A stretch of 64,000 bases of DNA from Tsuneonella rigui (lineage in GTDB: Bacteria; Pseudomonadota; Alphaproteobacteria; Sphingomonadales; Sphingomonadaceae): the NCBI RefSeq assembly GCF_003958625.1, contig NZ_RSEL01000005.1, forward strand, positions 124,001-188,000, in the 5' to 3' direction. Below the pieces are notes generated by a model. That model searched no databases. It was not told the origin of the DNA and was given only the letters and a program-made list of their open reading frames with translations. The position numbers and the translations under genes were made by a program. Positions 30,564-39,192 of the stretch are shown here, in pieces. Positions within the stretch are counted from its first letter, which is position 1, and each line of letters opens with the position of its first letter.

Positions 30564-31252
30564 CAGGAAGTGGTCCCTGCAGAACGGATCGAGCGGAAGG
30601 CGGCAGTGGCGAGCATCGCACGCAGGCCAGCAGGGCTGACCGAAAGCGGCTTGTTAGCCTGCGCTGCCTGCGCGCATAGACCCATCGGCGTAGCGAGTGC
30701 GTCGATCGCGGCGGCTTCCTCGGCGCTGTCTCGCTTGGTTTCGAACAAAGTGGCGACGTCGCCCGGGACCGACCTTACGACGCAAATCGCCACCTTGTCG
30801 GTGAACGAGAACCCCTTGGTCGCCGGGCTAGCGGCGGCGCGCGCCAGGGCGGTGCCGATGGGGATGCCGTCGCTCTCGAGCAGCGCTTCGGCCATCTCGC
30901 CGGCGAACAGCAATCCGCCGGCGCGCAACGTGCCGCGGAAGCCGATGCATGCTCGGACTTCTTCAGAGAGCATCTTGAGCGCGCGGTCGTAGGTGGGCGA
31001 GGTAAAGTCCATTTTCAAAACACGGGTCGCCTCGCCCACGTTCTTGCGCGCGAGGCAGCCGGCCCAATCCTCGAGAGCGACCCGCGAAAGCTTGTCGGTC
31101 CGCGCGGCCCCGCGATCGCGCTCCGCACGCTCGAGCATCTTGTCGAGCTTCGCATCTTCTTCCGCCGGATGCGCCTTGGGATCCGGCTCTTCCTGCGCCG
31201 CGAGAGGCCCAGCGGCCAGGGTCGCCGCCGCGAGAGCTGCGAGCCACCTCAT
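30563..31252 (-). CDS. Exported protein of unknown function between nuoF and nuoG
   Basis: The product has 229 residues. The N-terminus [20 protein letters not shown] is a Sec signal peptide with an AAQ-type cleavage site. The mature part is mostly helical, with four cysteines (in [24 protein letters not shown] and GLCAQAAQ) that could form disulfides. I recognise no family. It overlaps nuoF at its 5' end by four bases and the nuoG ATG at its stop, so it is translated as part of the complex I operon. Candidate periplasmic accessory or assembly factor, by context only. Confidence 0.8.
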   Translation of the reverse strand: MRWLAALAAATLAAGPLAAQEEPDPKAHPAEEDAKLDKMLERAERDRGAARTDKLSRVALEDWAGCLARKNVGEATRVLKMDFTSPTYDRALKMLSEEVRACIGFRGTLRAGGLLFAGEMAEALLESDGIPIGTALARAAASPATKGFSFTDKVAICVVRSVPGDVATLFETKRDSAEEAAAIDALATPMGLCAQAAQANKPLSVSPAGLRAMLATAAFRSIRSAGTTS

Positions 31253-32538
31253 TCCGCCGCCTCCGCCAGGTTGCCGGCCTCGGCGATGCGCCGTTCGAGT
31301 TCGGGCCGGAAGTGCTTGATCAGGCCCTGGATGGGCCAGGCCGCCGCATCGCCGAGCGCGCAGATGGTGTGCCCTTCGACCTGCTTGGTGACCTGCTGCA
31401 GCATGTCGATCTCATCGATGTGCGCGTCGCCGGTGCGCAGGCGCTCCATCACGCGCCACATCCACCCGGTGCCTTCGCGGCAGGGGGTGCACTGGCCGCA
31501 GCTCTCGTGCTTGTAGAAATAGCTGATGCGGCTGATCGCGCGGACCACGTCGGTCGACTTGTCCATCACGATCACGCCCGCGGTGCCGAGGCCGGAGCCG
31601 AGCTCCTTGAGCCCGTCGAAATCCATCGGGCAGTCCCAGATCTGCTCCGCCGGGACCAGGGGGACCGAGGAGCCACCGGGAATCACCGCCAGCAGGTTGT
31701 CCTTGCCGCCGCGGATGCCGCCGCAGTGCTTCTCGATCAGCTCGCTGAACGGGATGCTCATCGCCTCTTCGACGACGCACGGCCGGTTCACGTGTCCGCT
31801 GATCTGGAACAGCTTGGTGCCCTTGTTGTTCTCGCGCCCGAAGCTCGCGAACCACGAAGCGCCGCGCCGCAGGATCGTCGGCACGACCGCGATGCTCTCA
31901 ACGTTGTTGACCGTGGTCGGGCAGCCGTAGAGCCCCGCGCCGGCGGGGAACGGCGGCTTGAGGCGCGGTTGGCCCTTCTTGCCTTCGAGGCTCTCGATCA
32001 TCGCGGTCTCTTCGCCGCAGATGTACGCGCCCGCGCCGCGGTGGACGAAGACGTCGAAGTCGTAGCCTGAGCCGGCCGCGTTCTTGCCCAGCAGGCCCGC
32101 GTCATAGGCCTCGGCGACCGCCTTGAAGAGCGTCTCAGCCTCGCGGATGAATTCGCCGCGGATGTAGATGTAGGCCGCCCGCGCGCGCATCGCGAAGCCG
32201 GCGACCAGTGCGCCTTCGACCAGCTTGTGCGGATCGTGGCGGATGATCTCGCGGTCCTTGCAGGAACCGGGTTCGGATTCGTCGGCGTTGATGACCAGGA
32301 AGCTCGGCCGGCCGTCCTTCGATTCCTTGGGCATGAAGGACCACTTCATGCCGGTGGGGAAGCCCGCCCCGCCGCGCCCGCGCAGGCCGGAGTCCTTAAT
32401 CTCCTGGATGATCGAGTCCTGCCCGCGAGCGATGAGCGCCTTGGTATCGTCCCAGTCGCCGCGCTCCTGCGCTGCCTTCAGGCCCCAGTCCTGGAAGCCG
32501 TAGACGTTGGTGAAGATGCGATCCTTATCGGCCAGCAT
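31249..32538 (-). CDS. nuoF: NADH-quinone oxidoreductase subunit F
   Basis: The product has 429 residues. It carries the FMN-binding glycine-rich loop [50 protein letters not shown] and the [4Fe-4S] N3 ligands in [11 protein letters not shown] plus the later Cys in [12 protein letters not shown]. It oxidises NADH. ATG 32538 abuts the stop of the small upstream gene (TGATG); more distal in-frame starts lie inside that gene and nuoE. Confidence 0.97.
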   Translation of the reverse strand: MLADKDRIFTNVYGFQDWGLKAAQERGDWDDTKALIARGQDSIIQEIKDSGLRGRGGAGFPTGMKWSFMPKESKDGRPSFLVINADESEPGSCKDREIIRHDPHKLVEGALVAGFAMRARAAYIYIRGEFIREAETLFKAVAEAYDAGLLGKNAAGSGYDFDVFVHRGAGAYICGEETAMIESLEGKKGQPRLKPPFPAGAGLYGCPTTVNNVESIAVVPTILRRGASWFASFGRENNKGTKLFQISGHVNRPCVVEEAMSIPFSELIEKHCGGIRGGKDNLLAVIPGGSSVPLVPAEQIWDCPMDFDGLKELGSGLGTAGVIVMDKSTDVVRAISRISYFYKHESCGQCTPCREGTGWMWRVMERLRTGDAHIDEIDMLQQVTKQVEGHTICALGDAAAWPIQGLIKHFRPELERRIAEAGNLAEAAE

Positions 32539-32678
32539 CAGCCCATGCCCCCCTGGGTCAGGAAATAGATCGCCGCGACCAGGATCAGCGCGATCAGGCC
32601 GAACTTGATCACGCCCTTCACCACCTTGAAGGCGATGAACATCAGGACGAGCGCAATGACGATAGTGAGGACGCTCAT
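32538..32678 (-). CDS. Tiny membrane protein between nuoE and nuoF (46 aa)
   Basis: The product has 46 residues, beginning [20 protein letters not shown] and ending QGGMG, with one long or two short hydrophobic helices around a central [19 protein letters not shown] precedes the ATG. The stop overlaps the nuoF ATG by one base, and the start overlaps the previous small gene's stop (ATGA). These tight junctions on both sides argue that it is a real gene. Family unknown; possibly a small complex I assembly or stability factor. Confidence 0.7.
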   Translation of the reverse strand: MSVLTIVIALVLMFIAFKVVKGVIKFGLIALILVAAIYFLTQGGMG

Positions 32679-32866
32679 TGCCCCCGCTCCTGCCCGGCGT
32701 CATCGGCTTTTTTCGCGGCAGCCGACAGGGCGGCGAACGTCGCGACCTGCGACATTGCGATCGCGAACATCGCCGCGGCGAGCGCGATGTTGCCGCTCAC
32801 GAAGAAGTAAACGGCCATCGCCAGCAGCAGCACGGCGAGCGGGACGAGAAGCTTGCGCACGTCCAT
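32675..32866 (-). CDS. Small two-helix membrane protein after nuoE (63 aa)
   Basis: The product has 63 residues: [20 protein letters not shown], then a second hydrophobic helix (about 26-48) and a charged C-terminal end [15 protein letters not shown] take ATG 32866, which overlaps the nuoE stop by one base; another in-frame ATG two codons earlier is possible. It is coupled to the next 46-residue gene by an ATGA overlap. Not recognised; context suggests a link to complex I. Confidence 0.7.
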   Translation of the reverse strand: MDVRKLLVPLAVLLLAMAVYFFVSGNIALAAAMFAIAMSQVATFAALSAAAKKADDAGQERGQ

Positions 32867-33534
32867 CACCATTCGCCCCGGTAGTCGTGGTTCTCGGTCA
32901 TCATCGCGGCGAGGTTGGTCGGTTCGCCGACCGGCTCGACGGTGTGCCGCGCCGGGTCCTGCGTGCCTTCCTTGGGGAAGCGGCCCGCGGCCAGCTCGTC
33001 GAGCACGTGGTCGAGCCGCTCCGGCGTCAGGTCCTCGTAGTTCGCGTCGTTGATCTGGACCATCGGCGCGCTGGCGCAGTTGCCCATGCATTCCACCTCG
33101 GTCAGCGTCCACAGGCCGTCGTCGGTGGTGTGGCCCTTGGCCATGCCGCGCTTCTTGCACGCCGCGAGGAGATCGTCGGAGCCGCGCAGCATGCACGGCG
33201 TGGTGCCGCACACCTGCACGTGGAAACGGCCTACCGGAGCGATATTGTACATCGTGTAGAACGTCGCGACCTCGAGCACGCGGATCACCGGCATGTCGAG
33301 CTCGCGCGCGACGAACTCGATCACCGGGATCGGCAGCCAGCCTTGCGTATTGGTCTCCGCGCCGACCTGGTACTGCGCCAGGAACAGGAGCGGCATCACC
33401 GCCGAACGCTGCCGCCCTTCCGGATATCGCGCGACGATCTTCTTCGCCTCCTCGGCATTGGCGGGAGTCCACGCGAAGCTGCCCCAGCGCTCGCGCAGTT
33501 CGAGGGTGTCGGGATGAGGGGCGCGGTCAGCCAT
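32866..33534 (-). CDS. nuoE: NADH-quinone oxidoreductase subunit E
   Basis: The product has 222 residues of thioredoxin-like [2Fe-2S] fold. Ligands Cys109 and Cys114 (CGTTPC) and Cys149 and Cys153 (CMGNC) bind cluster N1a. RVLEVATFYTMYN is a family signature. The C-terminus after residue 180 extends into a polar tail. The start ATG 33534 shares one base with the nuoD TAA. Confidence 0.97.
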   Translation of the reverse strand: MADRAPHPDTLELRERWGSFAWTPANAEEAKKIVARYPEGRQRSAVMPLLFLAQYQVGAETNTQGWLPIPVIEFVARELDMPVIRVLEVATFYTMYNIAPVGRFHVQVCGTTPCMLRGSDDLLAACKKRGMAKGHTTDDGLWTLTEVECMGNCASAPMVQINDANYEDLTPERLDHVLDELAAGRFPKEGTQDPARHTVEPVGEPTNLAAMMTENHDYRGEW

Positions 33535-34745
33535 TATCGGTCGCACTCCCCGAACACCACGTCGATCGCACCGAGGATGGCGGTCGCGTCGGGCAGCATG
33601 TGGCCCTTGGACATGAAGTCCATCGCCTGCAGGTGACTGAACGCGGTCGGGCGGATCTTGCAGCGGTAAGGCTTGTTGCTGCCGTCCGACACCAGGTACA
33701 CGCCGAACTCGCCCTTGGGGCTTTCGGTGGCGACGTAGACCTCGCCCGCGGGCACGTGGAAGCCCTCCGTGTAGAGCTTGAAGTGGTGGATAAGCGCTTC
33801 CATCGACTGCTTCATCTCGCCGCGCTTCGGCGGGACGACCTTGCGGTCGGTGCTCGAGACCGGGCCTTCGGGCATTTCGGCGAGGCACTGCTTCATGATG
33901 CGCGCGGACTGGCGCACTTCCTCGACCCGGACCATGAACCGGTCGTAGCAGTCGCTCGCGGTGCCGACGGGGATTTCGAAGTCCATCCGGTCGTACACGT
34001 CGTAGGGTTGGCTCTTGCGCAGGTCCCACGGGATTCCGGCGGCCCGGATCATCGGGCCGGAGAAGCCCCACGCGATCGCGTCCGCCTTGCTCACCACCGC
34101 GATATCGACGTTGCGCTGCTTGAAGATGCGGTTGTCGATGACGAGGCTCATCGCGTCCTCGAACAGTCGCGGCAGGCGGGTGTCGAGCCAATCCGCGATG
34201 TCGGTCAGCAGCTTGAGCGGCACGTCCTGGTGCACGCCGCCGGGGCGGTACCACGCCGCGTGCATGCGCGCGCCGCTCGCCCGTTCGAAGAAGTTGAGGC
34301 AATCCTCGCGGATCTCGAACAGCCACAGGTTCGGCGTCATCGCGCCGACGTCCATCACGTGGCTGCCGAGGTTGAGCATGTGGTTGCAGATGCGGGTCAG
34401 CTCGGCGAACAGCACCCGCAGGTATTGCGCGCGCACCGGCACCTCGAGATTGAGCAGCTTCTCGATCGCGAGGACATAGCTGTGCTCCATGCACAGCGGG
34501 CTGCAGTAGTCGAGCCGGTCGAAATACGGCAGCGCCTGCAGGTAGGTCTTGTGCTCGATCAGCTTCTCGGTGCCGCGGTGGAGCAGGCCGACGTGCGGAT
34601 CGATCCGCTCGATAATCTCGCCGTCGAGCTCCATCACCATGCGCAGCACGCCGTGCGCCGCGGGGTGCTGGGGCCCAAAGTTGATCGTGTAGTTGGTGAT
34701 GACCTCGTCGCCGGTGGTGGGCGACTGTTCCAGCTGCATGCTCAT
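33534..34745 (-). CDS. nuoD: NADH-quinone oxidoreductase subunit D
   Basis: The product has 403 residues of the 49-kDa family. Signatures are [14 protein letters not shown] near the N-terminus (quinone site His), [29 protein letters not shown] and [28 protein letters not shown] at the end. It is a separate gene, not fused to nuoC. ATG 34745 overlaps the stop of the inserted lipoprotein gene (ATGA); Met3 is a possible alternative start. Confidence 0.97.
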   Translation of the reverse strand: MSMQLEQSPTTGDEVITNYTINFGPQHPAAHGVLRMVMELDGEIIERIDPHVGLLHRGTEKLIEHKTYLQALPYFDRLDYCSPLCMEHSYVLAIEKLLNLEVPVRAQYLRVLFAELTRICNHMLNLGSHVMDVGAMTPNLWLFEIREDCLNFFERASGARMHAAWYRPGGVHQDVPLKLLTDIADWLDTRLPRLFEDAMSLVIDNRIFKQRNVDIAVVSKADAIAWGFSGPMIRAAGIPWDLRKSQPYDVYDRMDFEIPVGTASDCYDRFMVRVEEVRQSARIMKQCLAEMPEGPVSSTDRKVVPPKRGEMKQSMEALIHHFKLYTEGFHVPAGEVYVATESPKGEFGVYLVSDGSNKPYRCKIRPTAFSHLQAMDFMSKGHMLPDATAILGAIDVVFGECDR

Positions 34746-35245
34746 GCCGCGCAGCTCCAGGTTCCGGGGGTGAAGATCGTGTCGCCTTGCGGGCCCGAGA
34801 CCTTGAGGCCGGCCACGCCGCGCTCATTGCCCGCCGCGCGTGAGACGCTGACGGTGTAGCCCGCGCCGGCGAGCGTGACGCCGCCGTCGGCTGCTTCCGA
34901 GCCCGGAAGGATGATCTGCTGCCCCTCGATGACGAGCAGCCCCTCGATATCGCCGCCCGCCTTCACCGGCGGCCGGACGACCAGGATCTGGCGGCCCTGA
35001 TAGGCGAACGTGCACCCGCCCTTGTACTGGCCGAGCGCCTTGGGCGCCTCTGCAGTCAGTGCGGCGAGCTTGGCGCTGCCGGTGGGGGCAACGATCGGCT
35101 GCGCGTTCACCTCGGCCACAGCGGGCGATGCGGTCGCGAAGCCGGCGCGCTGGGCGTAGTCGGCGGCGCTATCGCCCTCGGACTCCTTGGAGCCCGAGCA
35201 CGCCGCCAGCAGCGACATCGCGAGGATGGGAAGCAGCGCCCTCAT
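34742..35245 (-). CDS. Lipoprotein of unknown function between nuoC and nuoD
   Basis: The product has 167 residues. The N-terminus [20 protein letters not shown] has a clear lipobox (LAAC) with Ser at +2. The mature part is Ala/Gly-rich and probably beta-rich, with [18 protein letters not shown] and a terminal TWSCAA; the two cysteines could pair. No family recognised. It is coupled by 4-base overlaps to nuoC upstream and nuoD downstream, so its expression is locked to complex I. A periplasmic or outer-membrane lipoprotein inside nuoCD is unusual. Confidence 0.8.
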   Translation of the reverse strand: MRALLPILAMSLLAACSGSKESEGDSAADYAQRAGFATASPAVAEVNAQPIVAPTGSAKLAALTAEAPKALGQYKGGCTFAYQGRQILVVRPPVKAGGDIEGLLVIEGQQIILPGSEAADGGVTLAGAGYTVSVSRAAGNERGVAGLKVSGPQGDTIFTPGTWSCAA

Positions 35246-36165
35246 GCCTCACCCTTCGGCTTGCGCACGCGCTTTGGCTTGGGCTCGGTGGCGCCCTTGG
35301 TGTCCTTGGCGGTCGTCTTGCGCGGCTTCCTCGCCGGACGGCTTTCGGCCGGCTCGGGTGCGCCGGGCTCGGCCTTGGCGGTGGTGACGGGAGCGGGATC
35401 GCCCTGCCCTTGTCCCGAGACGGTGCCACCAGTCGAGGCAGGCGCGACCTTGTCGTCGGCCTTGCTGTCGGTCGGTTCGCCCGCGCCACTCTGGCCCTTC
35501 TTCTCGGTGGTCTTCGGCTCGGCGACGGGCGGCGGAGGCGGCGCGGCGGCCGCTTTCTCATCGCCCGGCAGCACGTAATCGGCGCCTTCCCACGGGCTCA
35601 TGAAATCGAACTGGCGCAGATCCTGCGGCAGCTCGACGGGCTCATACACCACGCGCTTCTCGTCTTCGGAATAGCGCAGCTCGGTATAGCCGGTGAGAGG
35701 GAAGTCCTTGCGCTGCGGGTGACCCTCGAATCCGTAGTCGGTGAGGATACGGCGCAAGTCCGTGTTGCCGGCGAACAGCACGCCGTACATGTCGAACACC
35801 TCGCGCTCGAGCCACCCGGCGTTGGGCCACAGCCTGGTCGCGGTCGGCACCGGCGTGTTTTCGGCCGCGGTGCATTTGACGAGGATGCGGTGGTTCTTCG
35901 TCAGGCTGAGCAGCATGTAGACGACTTCGAACCGCTCGGGCCGGCTCGGGTAGTCGACCCCGGCCATTTCCATCAGCTGCTGGTAGTCGTGCTCGTCACG
36001 CAGCAGGCGAAGCGCGTCCTCGATGCTGTCGCGCGCGACGGTGAGCACGATCTCACCGTGCTCCTCCTTGGCGGACAGCAGCATCGAGCCGAGCGCGCTC
36101 GACAGCGCGTCCTGCACGCCCTCGTTCGAGGCGATCCTCGGCGCGGGATGGAAAACGGTGGCCAT
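35242..36165 (-). CDS. nuoC: NADH-quinone oxidoreductase subunit C with long basic C-terminal tail
   Basis: The product has 307 residues. The 30-kDa subunit domain (about 1-200) has WLEREVFDMYGVLFAGNTDLRRILTDYGFEGHPQRKDFPLTGY and ends LRQFDFMSPWEGADYVLPGDEK. Residues 202-307 are a low-complexity extension: Ala/Pro, then Ser/Gly/Asp-rich, finishing in a Lys/Arg-rich stretch of repeated KPK/RKP units. Ordinary NuoC is about 200 residues, so the tail is an addition, probably disordered and facing the cytoplasm. It follows nuoB by three bases. Confidence 0.95.
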   Translation of the reverse strand: MATVFHPAPRIASNEGVQDALSSALGSMLLSAKEEHGEIVLTVARDSIEDALRLLRDEHDYQQLMEMAGVDYPSRPERFEVVYMLLSLTKNHRILVKCTAAENTPVPTATRLWPNAGWLEREVFDMYGVLFAGNTDLRRILTDYGFEGHPQRKDFPLTGYTELRYSEDEKRVVYEPVELPQDLRQFDFMSPWEGADYVLPGDEKAAAAPPPPPVAEPKTTEKKGQSGAGEPTDSKADDKVAPASTGGTVSGQGQGDPAPVTTAKAEPGAPEPAESRPARKPRKTTAKDTKGATEPKPKRVRKPKGEA

Positions 36166-36168
36166 GCT

Positions 36169-36774
36169 CTAGCGCTCGACCGTGCCCGAACGGCGGATCT
36201 TCCGCTGGAGCTGCATCACGCCGTAGAGCAGCGCCTCGGCGGTCGGCGGGCAGCCCGGCACGTAGATATCGACCGGCACGATCCGGTCGCACCCGCGCAC
36301 GACGCTGTAGCTGTAGTGGTAGTAACCGCCGCCGTTGGCGCACGATCCCATGGAGATGACGTACTTCGGGTCCGACATCTGGTCGTAGACCTTGCGCAGC
36401 GCCGGGGCCATCTTGTTGCACAGCGTGCCGGCGACGATCATCACGTCCGACTGGCGCGGGGATGCCCGCGGCGCGACGCCGAAGCGCTCCATGTCGTAGC
36501 GCGGCATGTTCACGTGGATCATCTCGACCGCACAGCACGCGAGGCCAAAGGTCATCCACCACAGCGAACCGGTGCGCGCCCACTGGAACAGCTCCTCGGT
36601 CGAAGTGACGAGGAAGCCCTTGTTGTCGAGCTCGGTCGAAAGGCCGTTGAAGAAGCTCTGGTCTGGGGCCTTGCCCTCGGGATGCAGCACCCAGTTCTCG
36701 CCCGGCCCGCTGACGGTCGAGGCGGCGGGATTGGCAAGCTCGTGGCTCAGAGAAGGCTGGCGGTTCACTCCCAT
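36169..36774 (-). CDS. nuoB: NADH-quinone oxidoreductase subunit B
   Basis: The product has 201 residues. Cluster N2 ligands are Cys80-Cys81 (GLACCAVEM), Cys145 ([10 protein letters not shown]) and Cys175 ([11 protein letters not shown]). It passes electrons to quinone next to NuoD. The start ATG 36774 gives MGVNRQPS and overlaps the end of nuoA by ten bases; longer in-frame starts lie wholly inside nuoA. The N-terminal extension before [14 protein letters not shown] is about 54 residues. Confidence 0.96.
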   Translation of the reverse strand: MGVNRQPSLSHELANPAASTVSGPGENWVLHPEGKAPDQSFFNGLSTELDNKGFLVTSTEELFQWARTGSLWWMTFGLACCAVEMIHVNMPRYDMERFGVAPRASPRQSDVMIVAGTLCNKMAPALRKVYDQMSDPKYVISMGSCANGGGYYHYSYSVVRGCDRIVPVDIYVPGCPPTAEALLYGVMQLQRKIRRSGTVER

Positions 36775-37139
36775 TCCAGCGCTCCCTTCTTCCACGCGTA
36801 GGCAAGGCCGATGGCAAGTTCGCCCAGGAACACCATCATGGTGATCCAGCCCGGCCAGCCGGTCATGTCGAGGCTGACCGCCCACGGAAACAGGAACGCC
36901 GCTTCCAGATCGAAGATGATGAACAGGATCGCGACGAGGTAGAAACGCACGTCGAACTGGCTGCGCGGATCCTCAAACGCGGGGAACCCGCATTCGTATT
37001 CGCTGAGCTTTTCCGCATCGGGGTTGTGCGTGCCGGTCAGGCGCGAAACGCCCATCGGCAGGAACACGAACAGCGACGACAGCGCGAGCGCGATGCCGAG
37101 GAAGATCAGGATCGGCAGATATTGCGACAGGTCGACCAA
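36765..37139 (-). CDS. nuoA: NADH-quinone oxidoreductase subunit A
   Basis: The product has 124 residues in three helices, with the conserved [41 protein letters not shown] core. It is the first gene of the nuo operon. The start is TTG at 37139 (TTG GTC GAC CTG); a stop lies seven codons upstream and no ATG or GTG is available before the conserved helix. The promoter should lie in the repeat-bearing region 37140-37396. Confidence 0.95.
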   Translation of the reverse strand: MVDLSQYLPILIFLGIALALSSLFVFLPMGVSRLTGTHNPDAEKLSEYECGFPAFEDPRSQFDVRFYLVAILFIIFDLEAAFLFPWAVSLDMTGWPGWITMMVFLGELAIGLAYAWKKGALEWE

Positions 37140-37274
37140 GAGGGCTGACTCGATTGATTACGGGTTCGTGCGCGCCTCTAGGCCGGGGCCTAGCCGGGTG
37201 CAAGGGCGCGTCAGTTGCAAACTTCAGAACCGGCGTTGCGATGGGCGGATTGAGGTCGAAATCAACAGCTTCGT

Positions 37275-37297
37275 CACCCCGGACTTGATCCGGGGTG
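37275..37297. repeat. REP-like hairpin repeat (CCGGA-CTTGA-TCCGG), left copy
   Basis: This is a perfect 9-base stem CACCCCGGA / TCCGGGGTG with loop CTTGA. It forms an inverted pair with 37335-37355. It lies in the 257-base gap between the aldehyde dehydrogenase gene and nuoA, in front of nuoA. The rest of that gap holds no gene that I can see. Confidence 0.8.
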
Positions 37298-37334
37298 GTG
37301 CTGCCATTCAGGGGCGCGCTTCAAGACAAGCACT

Positions 37335-37355
37335 GGCCCGGATCAAGTCCGGGCC
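37335..37355. repeat. REP-like hairpin repeat, right copy in inverted orientation
   Basis: This is a perfect 8-base stem GGCCCGGA / TCCGGGCC with loop TCAAG, the complement of the left copy's CTTGA. Together the two copies could form one larger hairpin or two small ones. They may terminate the dehydrogenase transcript (stop at 37397, same strand) before the nuo operon, or be a remnant of a mobile REP/MITE-type element. Confidence 0.8.
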
Positions 37356-37396
37356 GACGGGGACGAGGAGCGCAAGGCTGGTCTTTAGCGCCGCGC

Positions 37397-38827
37397 CTAC
37401 TTCATCATGCCCTTGATCGCCTTCGCGGTCGCGGCGCCGTAGGGCGGCTTGAACCCGCCGAGCTTGGCGATATCGATTTTCGGCTGGGTATAGACGCTGC
37501 GCGCGTGGCTGAATTCGCGGAAGCCCTCGATCCCGTGGTAGCTGCCCATCCCCGACGGCCCGACGCCGCCGAACGGCAGGTCTTCCATCGAGACGTGGAA
37601 CACCACGTCGTTGACCGTCACGCCGCCTGAGATGGTCTTGGTCAGCACCTTCTCGCGCTCGCCGGAGTCCTCGCCGAAGTAGTAGAGGCCGAGCGGGCGG
37701 TCGTGCGCGTTCACGTATTCGATCGCCTCGTCGATTGCCTTGTAGGTCTTCACCGGCAGCACCGGCCCGAAAATCTCCTCCTGCATCGCCGCCATGTCGT
37801 CGGTCACGTTGCGCAGGATGGTGAGCGGCATCTTGCGCGCGTTGGAGGAGCCGAAATCCTCCTCGCCCGGATTCACCTCGATCACCTCGGCGCCCTTCTC
37901 GCGCGCGTCGCTGACCAGGCCCTTGAGCCGGTCGAAGTGCCGGTCGGACACGACGCTGGCGTAGTCCTCGTTGTCGAGCAGCTTGGGGTACATCTCGTGC
38001 ACCCCGAGCTGGACAGCGGCGACCGCACCTTCTTCGTCCTCTTCCGGCACGTAAAGGTAATCGGGCGCGAGGCAGATCTGGCCGGCGTTCATCATCTTGC
38101 CCAGCGCGATACGCTCTCCCGCCTTTTTGAGATCGGCGTTCTTGCCGAGGAACACCGGCGACTTGCCGCCGAGCTCGAGCGTCACCGGGACGAGGTTCTT
38201 GGCCGCCGCCTCCATCACCTTGCGGCCCGTTGCGGTCGATCCGGTGAAGACCAGATGATCGAACGGCAGCTCACTGAACGCGTGCGCGACCTCAGGCCCG
38301 CCGTTGACCACCGCGCATTCCGCTTCGTCGAAGCGTTTGGCGACCAGTTCGGCCATCAGCTCGCTGGTGCGCTCGGTGAACTCGCTCGGCTTGATCATCG
38401 CCCGGTTGCCGGCCGCGAACACCTGCATCAGCGGGCCGAAGCTGAGGTTCACCGGGAAGTTCCACGGCGCGAGGATGCCGATCACGCCCTTGGGCTCGTA
38501 GCGCAGCTCCGCCTTCGCGCCGAGCAAGCCGAGCGGGAACTGGACCTTGCGCTTCTCTGACTTCGACCACTGGCCGAGGTGCTTGAGGCAGTAGCGCCCG
38601 AACCCGACCGTGCCGGCGATGTCGGTGATCATCGACTGATGCGGGCTGCGGTTGCCGAAGTCGGCGCTCATCGCGCGGCACAGTTCCTCGCCGTGCTCCT
38701 TGAGTAGCGCCATCGCGCGCTCGATCCGGTCGCGGCGCACGTCGAGCGGTTCGGGCCGCGCGGCGGTGAACGCGGCGCGTTGCTTTTCGAGCAGCGCGGT
38801 CAGCTCGGCTTTGCGGTTGTCGGCCAT
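37397..38827 (-). CDS. Coniferyl-aldehyde-type aldehyde dehydrogenase
   Basis: The product has 476 residues of the ALDH superfamily: GILAPWNFPVNL, KPSEFTERTSE, FTGSTATGRKVMEAA, catalytic Glu218 in LELGGKSP and Cys252 in MMNAGQICLAPDYLYVPEE. The context around the cysteine and the short length point to the coniferyl aldehyde dehydrogenase subgroup rather than ALDH2-type enzymes. It would oxidise aromatic or fatty aldehydes with NAD(P)+. ATG 38827 has GGAGAG nine bases upstream. Substrate assignment is by subgroup resemblance only. Confidence 0.88.
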   Translation of the reverse strand: MADNRKAELTALLEKQRAAFTAARPEPLDVRRDRIERAMALLKEHGEELCRAMSADFGNRSPHQSMITDIAGTVGFGRYCLKHLGQWSKSEKRKVQFPLGLLGAKAELRYEPKGVIGILAPWNFPVNLSFGPLMQVFAAGNRAMIKPSEFTERTSELMAELVAKRFDEAECAVVNGGPEVAHAFSELPFDHLVFTGSTATGRKVMEAAAKNLVPVTLELGGKSPVFLGKNADLKKAGERIALGKMMNAGQICLAPDYLYVPEEDEEGAVAAVQLGVHEMYPKLLDNEDYASVVSDRHFDRLKGLVSDAREKGAEVIEVNPGEEDFGSSNARKMPLTILRNVTDDMAAMQEEIFGPVLPVKTYKAIDEAIEYVNAHDRPLGLYYFGEDSGEREKVLTKTISGGVTVNDVVFHVSMEDLPFGGVGPSGMGSYHGIEGFREFSHARSVYTQPKIDIAKLGGFKPPYGAATAKAIKGMMK

Positions 38828-38963
38828 CAGGTCTCTCCGTCTCGATTTGCCACCGATGTTCGGCGATAGCTGCGCGCTTGGCAAGTGAGCGCTGTCCTAC
38901 AGGCATCCGAATGTGCCATGCCGCGTTGCGATGTACGAAAGCCCAAGCCATTTCAGCGCCTTG

Positions 38964-39055
38964 CAAGGCGACATTGTGACCGCGCAAGGCGACGCCGTCC
39001 GTGCGCAAAGCGACGTGCGTGAGCCACAAGGCGACGCGAATCCGCCTAAGGCGAC
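38964..39055. repeat. Imperfect 21-base tandem repeat with CAAGGCGAC core
   Basis: CAAGGCGAC or a one-base variant starts at 38964, 38985, 39006 (CAAAGCGAC) and 39027, exactly 21 bases apart. A fifth AAGGCGAC follows at 39048 with spacing 20. The 12 bases between cores vary. It lies in the 365-base gap between two divergent genes (38828-39192), just before the dispersed TGTGACAAG repeat. It is not a CRISPR: spacers are too short and the units too degenerate. Confidence 0.8.
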
Positions 39056-39064
39056 AAACTTTCG

Positions 39065-39091
39065 CCAGGACAGTGTGACAAGTGTGACAAG
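39065..39091. repeat. Dispersed intergenic repeat with TGTGACAAG doublet, copy 2
   Basis: It is identical to 4570-4596 except for one base. AGGACAG at its left end (39067-39073) is the inverted complement of CTGTCCT at 38892-38898, so the 180 bases between, including the tandem repeats, are flanked by 7-base inverted repeats. It lies 101 bases upstream of the thiolase gene. Apart from these repeats the gap 38828-39192 shows nothing gene-like. Confidence 0.75.
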
Positions 39092-39192
39092 CCCGGGATG
39101 ACGCGCCAGCAGTCGAACTTGCAGGGCGTGCGATTGCCAATGCCGCAGTGCAGCATTAAGTCGCCGGAAAGCTCATACGAAAGGCCGCAGCC

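Noticed and set aside
38964-39055. CRISPR array
   Set aside because: The repeat core is only nine bases, the intervals are 12 bases, the units are degenerate, and no cas genes are present.
38292-39140. Minus-strand open frame with CHTCHT and repeated VAL residues across the repeat region
   Set aside because: The apparent cysteine motif and seven-residue periodicity are translations of the TGTGACAAG doublet and the 21-base tandem array. The same CHTCHT string appears opposite moaC from the other repeat copy. Half of the frame is antisense to the dehydrogenase gene.
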